NCBI GenBank assembly: GCA_929200515.1 | Contig: CAKNAD010000044.1 | Location: forward strand, 1-14,692 | From: Candidatus Gorgonimonas leptogorgiae | Lineage (GTDB): Bacteria; Pseudomonadota; Gammaproteobacteria; Pseudomonadales; Endozoicomonadaceae | Direction: 5' to 3' | Length of the DNA stretch: 14,692 nucleotides | Part shown: positions 6,818-14,627 of the stretch, in pieces | How the letters are laid out: each line of letters starts with the position of its first letter | How positions within the stretch are numbered: position 1 is the stretch's first letter | Made by a program: the position numbers and the translations under genes | The notes under the pieces: model-generated | The model's input: the letters and a program-made list of their open reading frames with translations, nothing else | Databases searched by the model: none | Told to the model about the DNA's origin: nothing

Positions 6818-8710
6818 ATGCTACAATCGTTCACAGAATTAGTAAAAAGTAAATTTACCTACGTAATAATAGGCATTATCGCTTTTATGCTATCGTTCAC
6901 CGGAATAGAATCACTCGTTCCTAATAATAAAAATCAGGTTGCTAAAGTAAACGGAGAAAAAATAACAAAAGATGAATTTAAACAAGAGTTAGATGCCAAA
7001 GTCGCATCACTAGCTAGAGATAACAACGAATTAAACCTAGCTAATATTAATCCCGAAATGTTACAGTCAGAAGCATTAAATACTTTAATTGAAAGAAAGC
7101 TGTTGCAAACTACAGCTAAAAATTATCGCATGACTGTAACTAATAAACAGATTGATAAAAGCATAACAGAAATACCTGTATTTCAATCTAATGGTAAATT
7201 TGATAAAACCAAGCTAGAAAAAATTATTCGTCAGAATGGTATTACAATAGATAAACTACGCCATATGCAATATGAAGAGTCTATAACATCACAGTTAGTT
7301 GAAGGAATATCCTCTTCTGAATTTATAACAAGTTTTGAAGCTAAATATTTTCAAGATTTAGAGTTACAATATCGAAACTTTAATTGGGCTAGCAAACCAG
7401 CAACTGATTTTCAAAATGAAATTAACATAACAGATCAAGAGATAACATCATATTATGAAAATTACCAAGATAGTTTTAAAAGCCAAGATCGTGCTTCTAT
7501 AGAATATATAGAGTTAACTAAAGAGCAATTTATATCTCAAAAAGAAATACCCAATTCAGAGCTAGAGCATGAATATAAGCTATATCTCAATGAATGGAAA
7601 CAACGGGTTAGAAAAAAAGCTAAGCTTGCTAAAATTGTAATCGACTCTACAAAACATGGCGATATGCAACAGGCTCAAGAGCTAGCGAATAATATCACCG
7701 CAAAACTAAAACAAGGGGAGAGCTTTTTTGATTTAGCAAAACATCATTCCGATGATAAAACTGCAACCAAAGGTGGCAAACTCGGATTAATAACAAAAGC
7801 TATAAAAAAAGATCCTAAGATTAATAGTTTTGTTAATGATTTATGGTTAAACGAAACGTCAATAGAAACCATAGGTAATAATATTAATATCTTCTATTTG
7901 TATTCAGATGATAAAATTGAACTACCTAAAATTGCTGATGTTAAATCTTTTCTTGAAAAAGATATTCGTGCTAAACAAGCAGAGGCTAAATATATCGTGG
8001 CTCTGAGAGAATTAACAGAAATAATTGCTGAGTCACCAGATCTTAACGAAGCCGCCGAATATTTTGGAATAAATATACAGTATACAGCTCCATTTTCTCG
8101 TACAAAAAGCGAAGATGAAAATCCAATAACTGTAAACTCCAAAGTTATTAAAGAAACTTTTAGTAGCGATATTTTAGAATTAAAATCTAATAGCGAAATC
8201 ATTGAACTAAATAATGAAAAATCTATAGTTTTAAGACTAAAAGAGTTTTATCCTAGCAAACAATTAACACTAGAAGAATCTAAAAATTCTATTGGAAACA
8301 TCTTAAAAGACCAGCAAATAGAATTAAAAATGAAACAGCTTGCGGTAAATTTAATAACTAATCTTAAATCAGGCGCAAACTTATCAGCTATAGCTAAAGA
8401 CAATAATATGAAATTTCATGCTGATGCCAAAGCTTCTAGAGCTAAACACCAAGCATTTCCACCTGGGGTTTTACAACATGTGTTTTTAATGCCTAAGCCA
8501 GCAGTAGACAAACCAGAATATTCTTATGTAGTGCTAGCAAATAATACTTTAGCTGTTATAGAACTAAAAAATGTTGCTATCAAAGATAAATCTGAAGATA
8601 TAATGAGCAAATTAAAGCCTGTATTAATTTCTATACAGTCGCAACAATTATTTAAAGAGTACGTAGACTTTTTAAAATCAAAAGCAAAAATATCTACAAT
8701 TTTGCAATAA
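6818..8710 (+). CDS. ppiD: PpiD-like periplasmic chaperone with parvulin domain
   Basis: 630 residues from ATG 6818, similar to other PpiD proteins. PpiD is anchored in the inner membrane near the Sec translocon and helps folding of exported proteins. A short N-terminus is followed by one membrane segment (about 13-31, TYVIIGIIAFMLSFTGI), then a SurA-N-like region from VAKVNGEKITKDEFKQEL onward with LIERKLL. The parvulin-like domain lies at about 266-366 (SFFDLAKHHSDDKTATKGGKLG). Its first strand reads KLAKIVI where active parvulins have an R-H-I-L type motif, so catalysis may be lost, as in E. coli PpiD. A TTG at 6806 would add four residues, but GGGG (6808-6811) sits 6 bases before ATG 6818, favouring that start. 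A palindrome hairpin follows the stop. First of four plus-strand genes ending with the PBP. Confidence 0.9.
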   Translation: MLQSFTELVKSKFTYVIIGIIAFMLSFTGIESLVPNNKNQVAKVNGEKITKDEFKQELDAKVASLARDNNELNLANINPEMLQSEALNTLIERKLLQTTAKNYRMTVTNKQIDKSITEIPVFQSNGKFDKTKLEKIIRQNGITIDKLRHMQYEESITSQLVEGISSSEFITSFEAKYFQDLELQYRNFNWASKPATDFQNEINITDQEITSYYENYQDSFKSQDRASIEYIELTKEQFISQKEIPNSELEHEYKLYLNEWKQRVRKKAKLAKIVIDSTKHGDMQQAQELANNITAKLKQGESFFDLAKHHSDDKTATKGGKLGLITKAIKKDPKINSFVNDLWLNETSIETIGNNINIFYLYSDDKIELPKIADVKSFLEKDIRAKQAEAKYIVALRELTEIIAESPDLNEAAEYFGINIQYTAPFSRTKSEDENPITVNSKVIKETFSSDILELKSNSEIIELNNEKSIVLRLKEFYPSKQLTLEESKNSIGNILKDQQIELKMKQLAVNLITNLKSGANLSAIAKDNNMKFHADAKASRAKHQAFPPGVLQHVFLMPKPAVDKPEYSYVVLANNTLAVIELKNVAIKDKSEDIMSKLKPVLISIQSQQLFKEYVDFLKSKAKISTILQ

Positions 8711-8714
8711 TCTA

Positions 8715-8738
8715 TACACCTTTTTGTTTGAAGGTGTG
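8715..8738 (+). terminator. Dispersed palindrome as ppiD-uvrC hairpin
   Basis: TACACCTT pairs with AAGGTGTG (8 bp, one G-U) across a T-rich loop. It begins 5 bases after the ppiD stop and ends 10 bases before the uvrC ATG. No T-run follows, so termination is uncertain. The 3' arm carries AAGGTG, the best Shine-Dalgarno-like run before uvrC, and folding would hide it. Confidence 0.5.
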
Positions 8739-8748
8739 ATTAGAAGAT

Positions 8749-10569
8749 ATGACTGATAAACTTAAGAAGTTTGACCATAAATATTTTTTAAAAAATACTC
8801 CTGCTTTGCCAGGAGTATATGATATGCGTGATAAAAATGATAATACCTTATATATAGGCAAAGCTAAAAACTTAAAAGCTAGATTATCAAGCTATTTTTC
8901 TAGTGAACAATCAATAAAAACTAATAAAATGCTGAGCAAGCTAACTAGTATTACTACTACTGCAACCTACTCTGAAAAAGAAGCTCTTATTTTAGAACAA
9001 AATCTAATTAAACAAAAAAAACCTCCGTATAATATCTTACTTCGTGATGATAAATCTTATCCTTTTATATTGATATCTAATGATAAATTTCCTAAAATCT
9101 CTTCTTATCGTAGCAAAAACAAACAATCACCAGGAAAATTATTCGGTCCATTTCCGAGTTATTTAACCGTTACTAAACAATTACAGCTATTACAAAATTT
9201 ATTTAAAATAAGACCATGCTCTAATGCTTTTTTTCGCAATAGAACTCGACCATGTTTGCAATATCAAATAAACAAATGTAAAGCGCCTTGTGTTGGCTTG
9301 GTTTCCTTAAATGAGTATCAAAACGATATCGATAATGCTTGTGACTTTTTAAATGGTAAAAGTCAGCATGTTATAAATAATATTATTAAACAAATAGAAC
9401 AAAATGTAGCGGCTTTAAACTTTGAAGAAGCTAAAAGGTTACGAGATTTACTTAGAGATATAAGAGAGCTACAAGAGCAACAGTCAGTTGAAAAATTATT
9501 TGGCAATGCTGATGTCATAGGGTTTGCTAGTGAGCTTGAAGTTACCTGTTTTAATGTGTTATTTGTGCGTAATGGCAAAATTATTGATCACTGTAGTTAC
9601 TCACCTAAATATGGCTGCCAAGAAAGCAAGCAAGAACAACTAGAGGCTTTTTTATCACAATATTATATTGCATTAGCTAAAAATCGTAATTTTCCAGATG
9701 AAATAATACTACCTTTCAAATTAAAAAATGATATAGTTATAGAAGATACATTAAAAAGTTTAGCAAATAAAAAAGTGTCTATAAAGCATAAATTAAAAGC
9801 TATAAGGCAAAAATGGCTTAACTTAGCTATGCATAACGCACAGGCTAATATAAAATCATTTATCGATAAAACCAAATATCATGCAGTGCGCTGGCAGCAA
9901 CTTAAACAACTATTAAAATTAACCACAATTAATCATATTGAATGCTTTGATATTAGTCATTCTAAAGGAGAGGCAACAATAGCTTCTTGTGTCGTTTATG
10001 ATAATAACGGTCCCGTTAAACAAAATTATCGTAAATTCAATATTAATATCGCTAAGCAATCAGATGACTACGGTGCTATTTATGAAGCAGTTATAAGAAG
10101 ATTCAACAGTGAAAATAATAAAGTTGTGGTACCTGAATTACTATTAATAGATGGTGGCAAGGGACAGCTATCAGCTACACATAAAGCATTAGAATATCTC
10201 AATATTAAAACTACAACAATTGCAATAGCTAAAGGAGCCGGTAGAAAACCCGGACTCGAAACAATATTTCATGATAATGCTCCTCTAGATACAACTAACT
10301 ACCCACAAGCCTTCTTATTGCTACAAGAAATACGAGATGCAGCACATCGATTTGCAATAACCGCACACAGAAAAAAAAGAAGAAAAATCAAGCAACAATC
10401 TTTATTAGAAGAAATACCTGGAATAGGAGCAACAAGACGTAATAATATATTAAAATTCTTTGGTGGCTATCAAGGAGTTTGCAATGCGTCTATAGAAGAA
10501 ATTGCTAAAATAAAAAATATAAATATGCAATTAGCAACATCTATTTATAATCACTTACACAAAATCTAA
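8749..10569 (+). CDS. uvrC: UvrABC excision nuclease subunit C
   Basis: 606 residues, essentially the length of E. coli UvrC. UvrC makes both incisions around a lesion in nucleotide excision repair with UvrA and UvrB. A GIY-YIG nuclease (about 16-95) shows LPGVYDMRD and LYIGKAKNLKARLSSYF for the 3' cut. Four cysteines (157, 169, 177, 181) match the iron-sulfur site. The UVR motif (about 222-240, NFEEAKRLRDLLRDIRELQ) binds UvrB. The RNase H-like domain holds FDISH (D401), DDYG (D439/D440), LLIDGGKGQ (D468) and AHRFAITAHRKKR (histidine near 533-540) for the 5' cut. Tandem helix-hairpin-helix motifs end the protein (IPGIGATRR..., about 556-604). All key residues are present. The ribosome site is poor: AGAAG lies too close to ATG, and AAGGTG is in a hairpin arm. 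Confidence 0.97.
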   Translation: MTDKLKKFDHKYFLKNTPALPGVYDMRDKNDNTLYIGKAKNLKARLSSYFSSEQSIKTNKMLSKLTSITTTATYSEKEALILEQNLIKQKKPPYNILLRDDKSYPFILISNDKFPKISSYRSKNKQSPGKLFGPFPSYLTVTKQLQLLQNLFKIRPCSNAFFRNRTRPCLQYQINKCKAPCVGLVSLNEYQNDIDNACDFLNGKSQHVINNIIKQIEQNVAALNFEEAKRLRDLLRDIRELQEQQSVEKLFGNADVIGFASELEVTCFNVLFVRNGKIIDHCSYSPKYGCQESKQEQLEAFLSQYYIALAKNRNFPDEIILPFKLKNDIVIEDTLKSLANKKVSIKHKLKAIRQKWLNLAMHNAQANIKSFIDKTKYHAVRWQQLKQLLKLTTINHIECFDISHSKGEATIASCVVYDNNGPVKQNYRKFNINIAKQSDDYGAIYEAVIRRFNSENNKVVVPELLLIDGGKGQLSATHKALEYLNIKTTTIAIAKGAGRKPGLETIFHDNAPLDTTNYPQAFLLLQEIRDAAHRFAITAHRKKRRKIKQQSLLEEIPGIGATRRNNILKFFGGYQGVCNASIEEIAKIKNINMQLATSIYNHLHKI

Positions 10570-10592
10570 TAACAATAACTGTAAATAGCTTT

Positions 10593-10629
10593 ATGCGCCT
10601 TCAAGTAGAAGGTGTATGGTCGCTTTTTT
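10593..10629 (+). terminator. Palindrome hairpin terminating uvrC
   Basis: The best-preserved hairpin of the family: ATGCGCCTTC pairs with GAAGGTGTAT along all 10 positions (two G-U pairs) around loop AAGTA (10593-10617), followed 6 bases later by a run of six T (10624-10629). It lies 23 bases after the uvrC stop. The T-run is slightly distant for a classic intrinsic terminator. Confidence 0.6.
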
Positions 10630-10631
10630 AA

Positions 10632-10656
10632 ACCTTGTATTCAAGTAAAGGTGTAT
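10632..10656 (+). repeat. Second palindrome copy supplying the glycosyltransferase ribosome site
   Basis: A half-decayed copy: loop-side TTCAAGTA and right arm AAAGGTGTAT are kept, the left arm is reduced to ACCTT. The AAAGG in its right arm lies about 7 bases before ATG 10659 and is the only good Shine-Dalgarno for the glycosyltransferase. It is in direct tandem with the copy at 10593-10617. Confidence 0.55.
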
Positions 10657-10658
10657 CT

Positions 10659-11789
10659 ATGAATAAGACTACTAAAATTGCAATTTCTGCAAATACTTGT
10701 TGGTATCTATATAATTTTGTTAAAAATTTAATTTTATCTATAAAACAACAAGGTTATGATGTTATTGTAATTGCCCCTGAAGATAATTACACAGATAGAT
10801 TAACTTCTTTAGGCTGTACTTACATAAATTTAGAACTACATCGTAATAGCAAAAATCCTTTTTTAGATGCTAAAACCATAATATGCTTTTATAACATATA
10901 TAAAAAGTTACAACCCCAGTTAGCACTACACTTCACCGCTAAAAATAATCTTTACGGCACACTATCTGCTTCGTTGCTAGGTATACCTTGTGTTAATACA
11001 ATTTCTGGTTTAGGTGTTATTTTTAATAAAAAATCTATTTATCAACACCTTGTGTTATGGATGTATAAAAATACTCAAAATAAAGCACGTAAAGTGGTAT
11101 TTCAAAATACTGAAGATAAAAATCTATTTATTAATAACAAAATTCTCCCTTTAAATAAAATTCAACTTATGCAGGGCTGTGGAGTTGATTTAAAACATTT
11201 TACACCAAATAAAGATAAACTTAATAATGATATAACCTTTTTATTAAGTGCTAGAATAATATACGATAAAGGCATACAAGAATTTGTCCAGGCAGCAAAG
11301 AATTTAAAAGAGAAATACCCTTATGTTAAATTTCAACTGCTAGGATTTATCGATAACAGCCACCCCAGTGCAATTACTAAAAATATTATTGATCAATGGG
11401 TAGCACATGGACACATTGAATATTTAGGTTCAACAGATGACGTAAGAGAATACATCGCTAAAGCAGATGTTATCGTTTTACCTACTACTTATTCTGAAGG
11501 AATACCACGTAGCTTAATGGAGGCTGCGGCTATGGCAAAACCACTAATTGCTACTAATATAGCAGGGTGTCGAGCAGTCGTTGAGCATAATTATAATGGT
11601 CTTTTGTGTGAAACATTTTCAGTAGCAGATTTAACAAATAAAATTGAACAGATGATTTGCATGCCACCAATTAAAAGATATAATATGGGGGTAAATTCAA
11701 GAAAAAAAGTTGAAGTAGAGTTTGATGAATCTATTATTATTAATTCATACCTAGAATTAATTTATCAAAATCTCACTATTTCTAATTAA
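10659..11789 (+). CDS. GT4-family glycosyltransferase
   Basis: 376 residues in two Rossmann-like halves (GT-B fold). It should transfer a sugar from a nucleotide-sugar donor onto a lipid-linked or envelope glycan; the exact sugar cannot be read. The N-terminal half (about 1-180) opens with a strand KIAISANT, then YDVIVIAPED and CVNTISGLGVIF, as in enzymes acting on undecaprenyl-linked acceptors. The hinge GCGVDLKHFTP (173-183) is typical of the family. The C-terminal donor half has LLSARIIYDKGIQEFVQAAK, the E-x7-E motif (E280, E288 in SEGIPRSLMEA) and an AGCRAVVEHNYNGLL loop. PglA/CapM-like enzymes are the nearest matches I recall. A TTG at 10635 would add eight residues, but AAAGG before ATG 10659 fixes the start. 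It stands alone between uvrC and the PBP, not in a visible sugar cluster. Confidence 0.85.
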   Translation: MNKTTKIAISANTCWYLYNFVKNLILSIKQQGYDVIVIAPEDNYTDRLTSLGCTYINLELHRNSKNPFLDAKTIICFYNIYKKLQPQLALHFTAKNNLYGTLSASLLGIPCVNTISGLGVIFNKKSIYQHLVLWMYKNTQNKARKVVFQNTEDKNLFINNKILPLNKIQLMQGCGVDLKHFTPNKDKLNNDITFLLSARIIYDKGIQEFVQAAKNLKEKYPYVKFQLLGFIDNSHPSAITKNIIDQWVAHGHIEYLGSTDDVREYIAKADVIVLPTTYSEGIPRSLMEAAAMAKPLIATNIAGCRAVVEHNYNGLLCETFSVADLTNKIEQMICMPPIKRYNMGVNSRKKVEVEFDESIIINSYLELIYQNLTISN

Positions 11790-11826
11790 AAGCATATAAT
11801 TTTAACTATAATTACAGAAAACAAAT

Positions 11827-11873
11827 ATACCTTCTATCTGAAAATATGTATCTACAGTTAGAAAGTGTGTATG
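11827..11873 (+). repeat. One and a half palindrome copies between glycosyltransferase and PBP genes
   Basis: ATACCTTCTATCTGAAAATATGTAT (in pieces: ATAC, CTTC, loop TATCT, GAAA, ATATGTAT; 11827-11851) is a decayed copy with outer ATAC/GTAT pairing. A second overlapping half follows (GTTAGAAAGTGTGTAT, to 11872). They lie 65-110 bases before the PBP start. Confidence 0.5.
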
Positions 11874-11937
11874 ATCTCTATAGGATTAATATTATGAATA
11901 GATCACTAATTAAGATTACTAAAGGATTCACATCTAA

Positions 11938-14295
11938 ATGTATTTTTTTATGCACTTTTTCCGTTTTATAAAAAAGATATTTTATTTTTTATTTGTGCCT
12001 ATAATAATTTCTGTAGGCTTGTCATACCTTTATTTTAAAAACCAGTTGCCAGATTCTTCATCATTAAAAGATGCAAAGATGCAAATACCACTTAGAGTTT
12101 ATTCTGCTGATGGGTTATTAATTTCTGAGTTTGGAGAAAAAAGAAGAATTCCAGTTAAATTTGAAAATATACCAGATACTATTATTAAGGCGTTTATTTC
12201 TGCTGAAGATTATAGATTTTATAAGCATCCTGGAATTGATATAATAGGCTTACTACGTGCTAGTAGTGAATTAGTGCTTACAGGTAATATTCAATCTGGT
12301 GGAAGTACTATTACTATGCAAGTAGCTAAAAATTTTTTTCTAAGCAATAAAAAGTTGTTTTCTCGAAAGTTTAAAGAAATATTTTTAGCCATAAAAATAG
12401 AGCAAGAACTTAGCAAAAATGAAATACTAGAGTTATATCTAAATAAAATTTTTTTAGGGAATAGAGCATACGGAATAGAAGCAGCTGCTAATGTATATTA
12501 TGGTAAATCTATTAATGAATTAAATCTTGCACAAATAGCTATGCTTGCTGGTCTTCCTAAGGCACCATCACGATTTAATCCTATTAGTAACCCAATTCGT
12601 GCCTTAATACGTCGAGACTGGATTCTACAGCGAATGTTGTCTTTAGGATTTATATCTACAGAAGAATGTAATTTAGCTATTAATGAACCAGTTACGGCAA
12701 AATACCATGAACCTAAGATAGAATTAAAAGCATCTTACGTAGCCGAAGCAGTTCGTAAAGAATTATTAGAAAAATATGGGAAACAAATATATACCGATGG
12801 CTACAGAGTTTTTACTACTATAAATAGCCAGTTGCAAAACAGTGCAAATATTGCATTCACAACTGGAATTATTAATAATGAAGAGCGCTATCCATATAGA
12901 GGTGCTATAGCTAATTATGCAGAAAACAGCCTAGAGGAATGGATAGAAATACTTAACTCTAGCAGCAATCTAAGTATACTTGAGCCTGCTATAGTAACTA
13001 ATATAGATCTTAATAAAAACATAGAAATACTTACTAAAAATCAAAACACAGTTACTTTGCCTTGGAAGCAGGTTAATTGGGCGTATAATAATTTAAATAA
13101 GCTAGCGGAAGATAGTAATCCACAAGAAGTAACAGCGGACACTTTACTAAATATAGGAGATTTAATCTGGGTAACAAAAGTATCTGAAAATAGCTATAAA
13201 CTAGCTCAAGAACCATCAGTACAAAGTAGTTTAGTTGCCATCGATCCGAATAACGGCAAAATTCTAGCTATGGTTGGTGGTTTTAATTTTCAAGATAACA
13301 TGTATAACAGAGCTACTCAAGCAATTAGACAAGCAGGATCGTCTTTTAAGCCTTTCTTATATGCAGCAGCACTAGAAAAAGGAATGACAGCAGCAACATT
13401 AATAAACGATGCTCCTATTGTGTATGAAAACGCTGAAAATGCAGAATTTTGGCGCCCAAAAAATGATAATCAAAAATTTATGGGCCCAACTAGACTAAGA
13501 GAGGGGCTAGCTTTGTCTAGAAACCTAGTTTCAATTCGAATTTTACGCCAAATAGGAATTCCTTATGCTATAAACTATATGGAAAGTATAGGATTTGAAA
13601 AAAATGCATTTAATAAAGATTTTTCTATGGCTTTAGGGAATACGTCTATAACACCTTTAAATATGGTAAACATGTATGCTGTTTTAGCTAATGGCGGATA
13701 CAGTGTAAAACCTCAAATAATAAATCATATAGAGTTATATAGTACGACAGCTCAAAAATCAGATGCAAGTATAAGCAAGGTAACAATAGTTGATGACTGC
13801 CCTAAAGAAAGAGTTATGGATGAAAGAGTTAATTATATTATAAATGATATTTTAAAAGATTTTTTTTATAAAACTATAAAACGTAAAACTAGAAATATAA
13901 CAAGAACTGACTTACGAGGTAAAACAGGAACTACCAATGATTGCAAAGATGCATGGTTTATTGGATACAATGCTAGTTTATTAGCTGGAGTTTGGGTAGG
14001 CAAAGATAACAATCAGTCAATGGGAACTAATGTTTATGGCGTAAATACTGCGCTACCTATATGGCTTAACTTTATGGAGCAAGCATTAAAAGATAAACCA
14101 GAAAGTAAGATTAAGATACCAGATGGCTTAACATCGCTTAAGATATCAACAAAAACAGGCAAGTCTACAAATAATAATAAAGATTCAATATTTGAAATTT
14201 TTAGAAATGAAAATGTTCCGTATTTTATTAATAGTGAAGAAACAGAAAAAAATCATGTGCAGGAGAAAGAATATTCTCTTGATGATATCTTTTAA
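11938..14295 (+). CDS. mrcA: Class A penicillin-binding protein 1A (glycosyltransferase/transpeptidase)
   Basis: 785 residues, normal for PBP1A. It polymerises lipid II into glycan strands and cross-links them in the periplasm. One membrane anchor (about 12-33) follows a short basic cytoplasmic end. The GT51 domain (about 60-240) has the catalytic glutamate E90 in SAEDYRFYKHPG, the motif GGSTITMQVAKN (121-132) and the motif ELYLNKIFLGNRAYGIEAAA. An OB-like insert spans about 320-425. The transpeptidase has SSFK (nucleophile S468), SRN (527-529) and KTGTT (662-666), all intact. The tail (about 740-785) is polar and low-complexity. AAAGGA (11921-11926) lies 11 bases before ATG 11938, somewhat far; ATG 11950 is an alternative. 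mrcA is usually beside pilM-Q genes in gammaproteobacteria; none is seen here. The gene is alternatively called ponA. Confidence 0.95.
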   Translation: MYFFMHFFRFIKKIFYFLFVPIIISVGLSYLYFKNQLPDSSSLKDAKMQIPLRVYSADGLLISEFGEKRRIPVKFENIPDTIIKAFISAEDYRFYKHPGIDIIGLLRASSELVLTGNIQSGGSTITMQVAKNFFLSNKKLFSRKFKEIFLAIKIEQELSKNEILELYLNKIFLGNRAYGIEAAANVYYGKSINELNLAQIAMLAGLPKAPSRFNPISNPIRALIRRDWILQRMLSLGFISTEECNLAINEPVTAKYHEPKIELKASYVAEAVRKELLEKYGKQIYTDGYRVFTTINSQLQNSANIAFTTGIINNEERYPYRGAIANYAENSLEEWIEILNSSSNLSILEPAIVTNIDLNKNIEILTKNQNTVTLPWKQVNWAYNNLNKLAEDSNPQEVTADTLLNIGDLIWVTKVSENSYKLAQEPSVQSSLVAIDPNNGKILAMVGGFNFQDNMYNRATQAIRQAGSSFKPFLYAAALEKGMTAATLINDAPIVYENAENAEFWRPKNDNQKFMGPTRLREGLALSRNLVSIRILRQIGIPYAINYMESIGFEKNAFNKDFSMALGNTSITPLNMVNMYAVLANGGYSVKPQIINHIELYSTTAQKSDASISKVTIVDDCPKERVMDERVNYIINDILKDFFYKTIKRKTRNITRTDLRGKTGTTNDCKDAWFIGYNASLLAGVWVGKDNNQSMGTNVYGVNTALPIWLNFMEQALKDKPESKIKIPDGLTSLKISTKTGKSTNNNKDSIFEIFRNENVPYFINSEETEKNHVQEKEYSLDDIF

Positions 14296-14297
14296 AA

Positions 14298-14329
14298 AAA
14301 AATATCCTCTTACTTGAAAGTATATTTTT
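14298..14329 (+). terminator. Terminator of the PBP gene built on the dispersed palindrome
   Basis: AAAAATAT (14298-14305) pairs with ATATTTTT (14322-14329), enclosing the palindrome core CCTCTTACTTGAAAG. The 3' arm ends in five T. It starts 2 bases after the PBP stop. Position and T-rich end make an intrinsic terminator likely. Confidence 0.65.
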
Positions 14330-14364
14330 ACTGCTCCTAGAGGGCAAGTATTTTTACTGAAAAG

Positions 14365-14389
14365 ACGTAGCTTCAAGTAAAAGGTGTAT
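14365..14389 (-). repeat. Dispersed palindrome, right-end copy
   Basis: CTTCAAGTAAAAGGTGTAT matches the AAGTA-loop orientation of the family closely; the left arm (ACGTAGCTTC) is partly decayed. With the core at 14306-14320 it forms a pair in opposite orientations. Confidence 0.55.
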
Positions 14390-14453
14390 AAATTAGATGC
14401 ACTTAGTCTTACTAGAATTTTAGACAAATCACTCGCATATTAAATAAAACATC

Positions 14454-14480
14454 TTGCGTTTTTGCTAAAAGTTTTATAGT
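14454..14480 (+). promoter_or_regulatory. Possible promoter upstream of repeat B
   Basis: TTGCGT and TATAGT are separated by 15 bases, shorter than the ideal 17, with GTTTTATAGTATCCTGCG resembling a strong stable-RNA type -10 region. If active it would transcribe the 120-nt repeat, starting near 14488. AT-rich sequence yields such matches by chance. Confidence 0.25.
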
Positions 14481-14507
14481 ATCCTGCGAACAGTATTTTT
14501 TATAGGA

Positions 14508-14627
14508 GCTTATACAGGTAGCAGATGGAAATGATAGGTTTCAAGGCTAAATAAAAAGATCTAATTCTAGGCAAAGTGCTGCCCGAATGCAAGTGCATTT
14601 CTAGGTATTTTAACGATGAAGTAAATC
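14508..14627 (+). repeat. ~120-nt dispersed repeat, right copy (B)
   Basis: Aligns with 201-322 in the same orientation. It contains a short hairpin GAATGC-AAGT-GCATTT (14585-14600), partly kept in copy A as GAATGCAAATACATTTC. A downstream hairpin module (14637-14648) follows here but not in copy A, suggesting either a longer parent element or decay of A. Confidence 0.7.

Noticed and set aside
10635..10658. TTG start extending the glycosyltransferase by eight residues
   Set aside because: The extension lies inside the palindrome repeat and would place the AAAGG ribosome site within the coding region; the conserved KIAIS strand begins right after ATG 10659.
11894..11968. A 24-codon ATG frame preceded by an AGGA, overlapping the PBP start
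   Set aside because: It is very short, overlaps the PBP N-terminus in another frame and resembles no leader peptide; its hydrophobic residues come from the overlapping membrane-anchor sequence.
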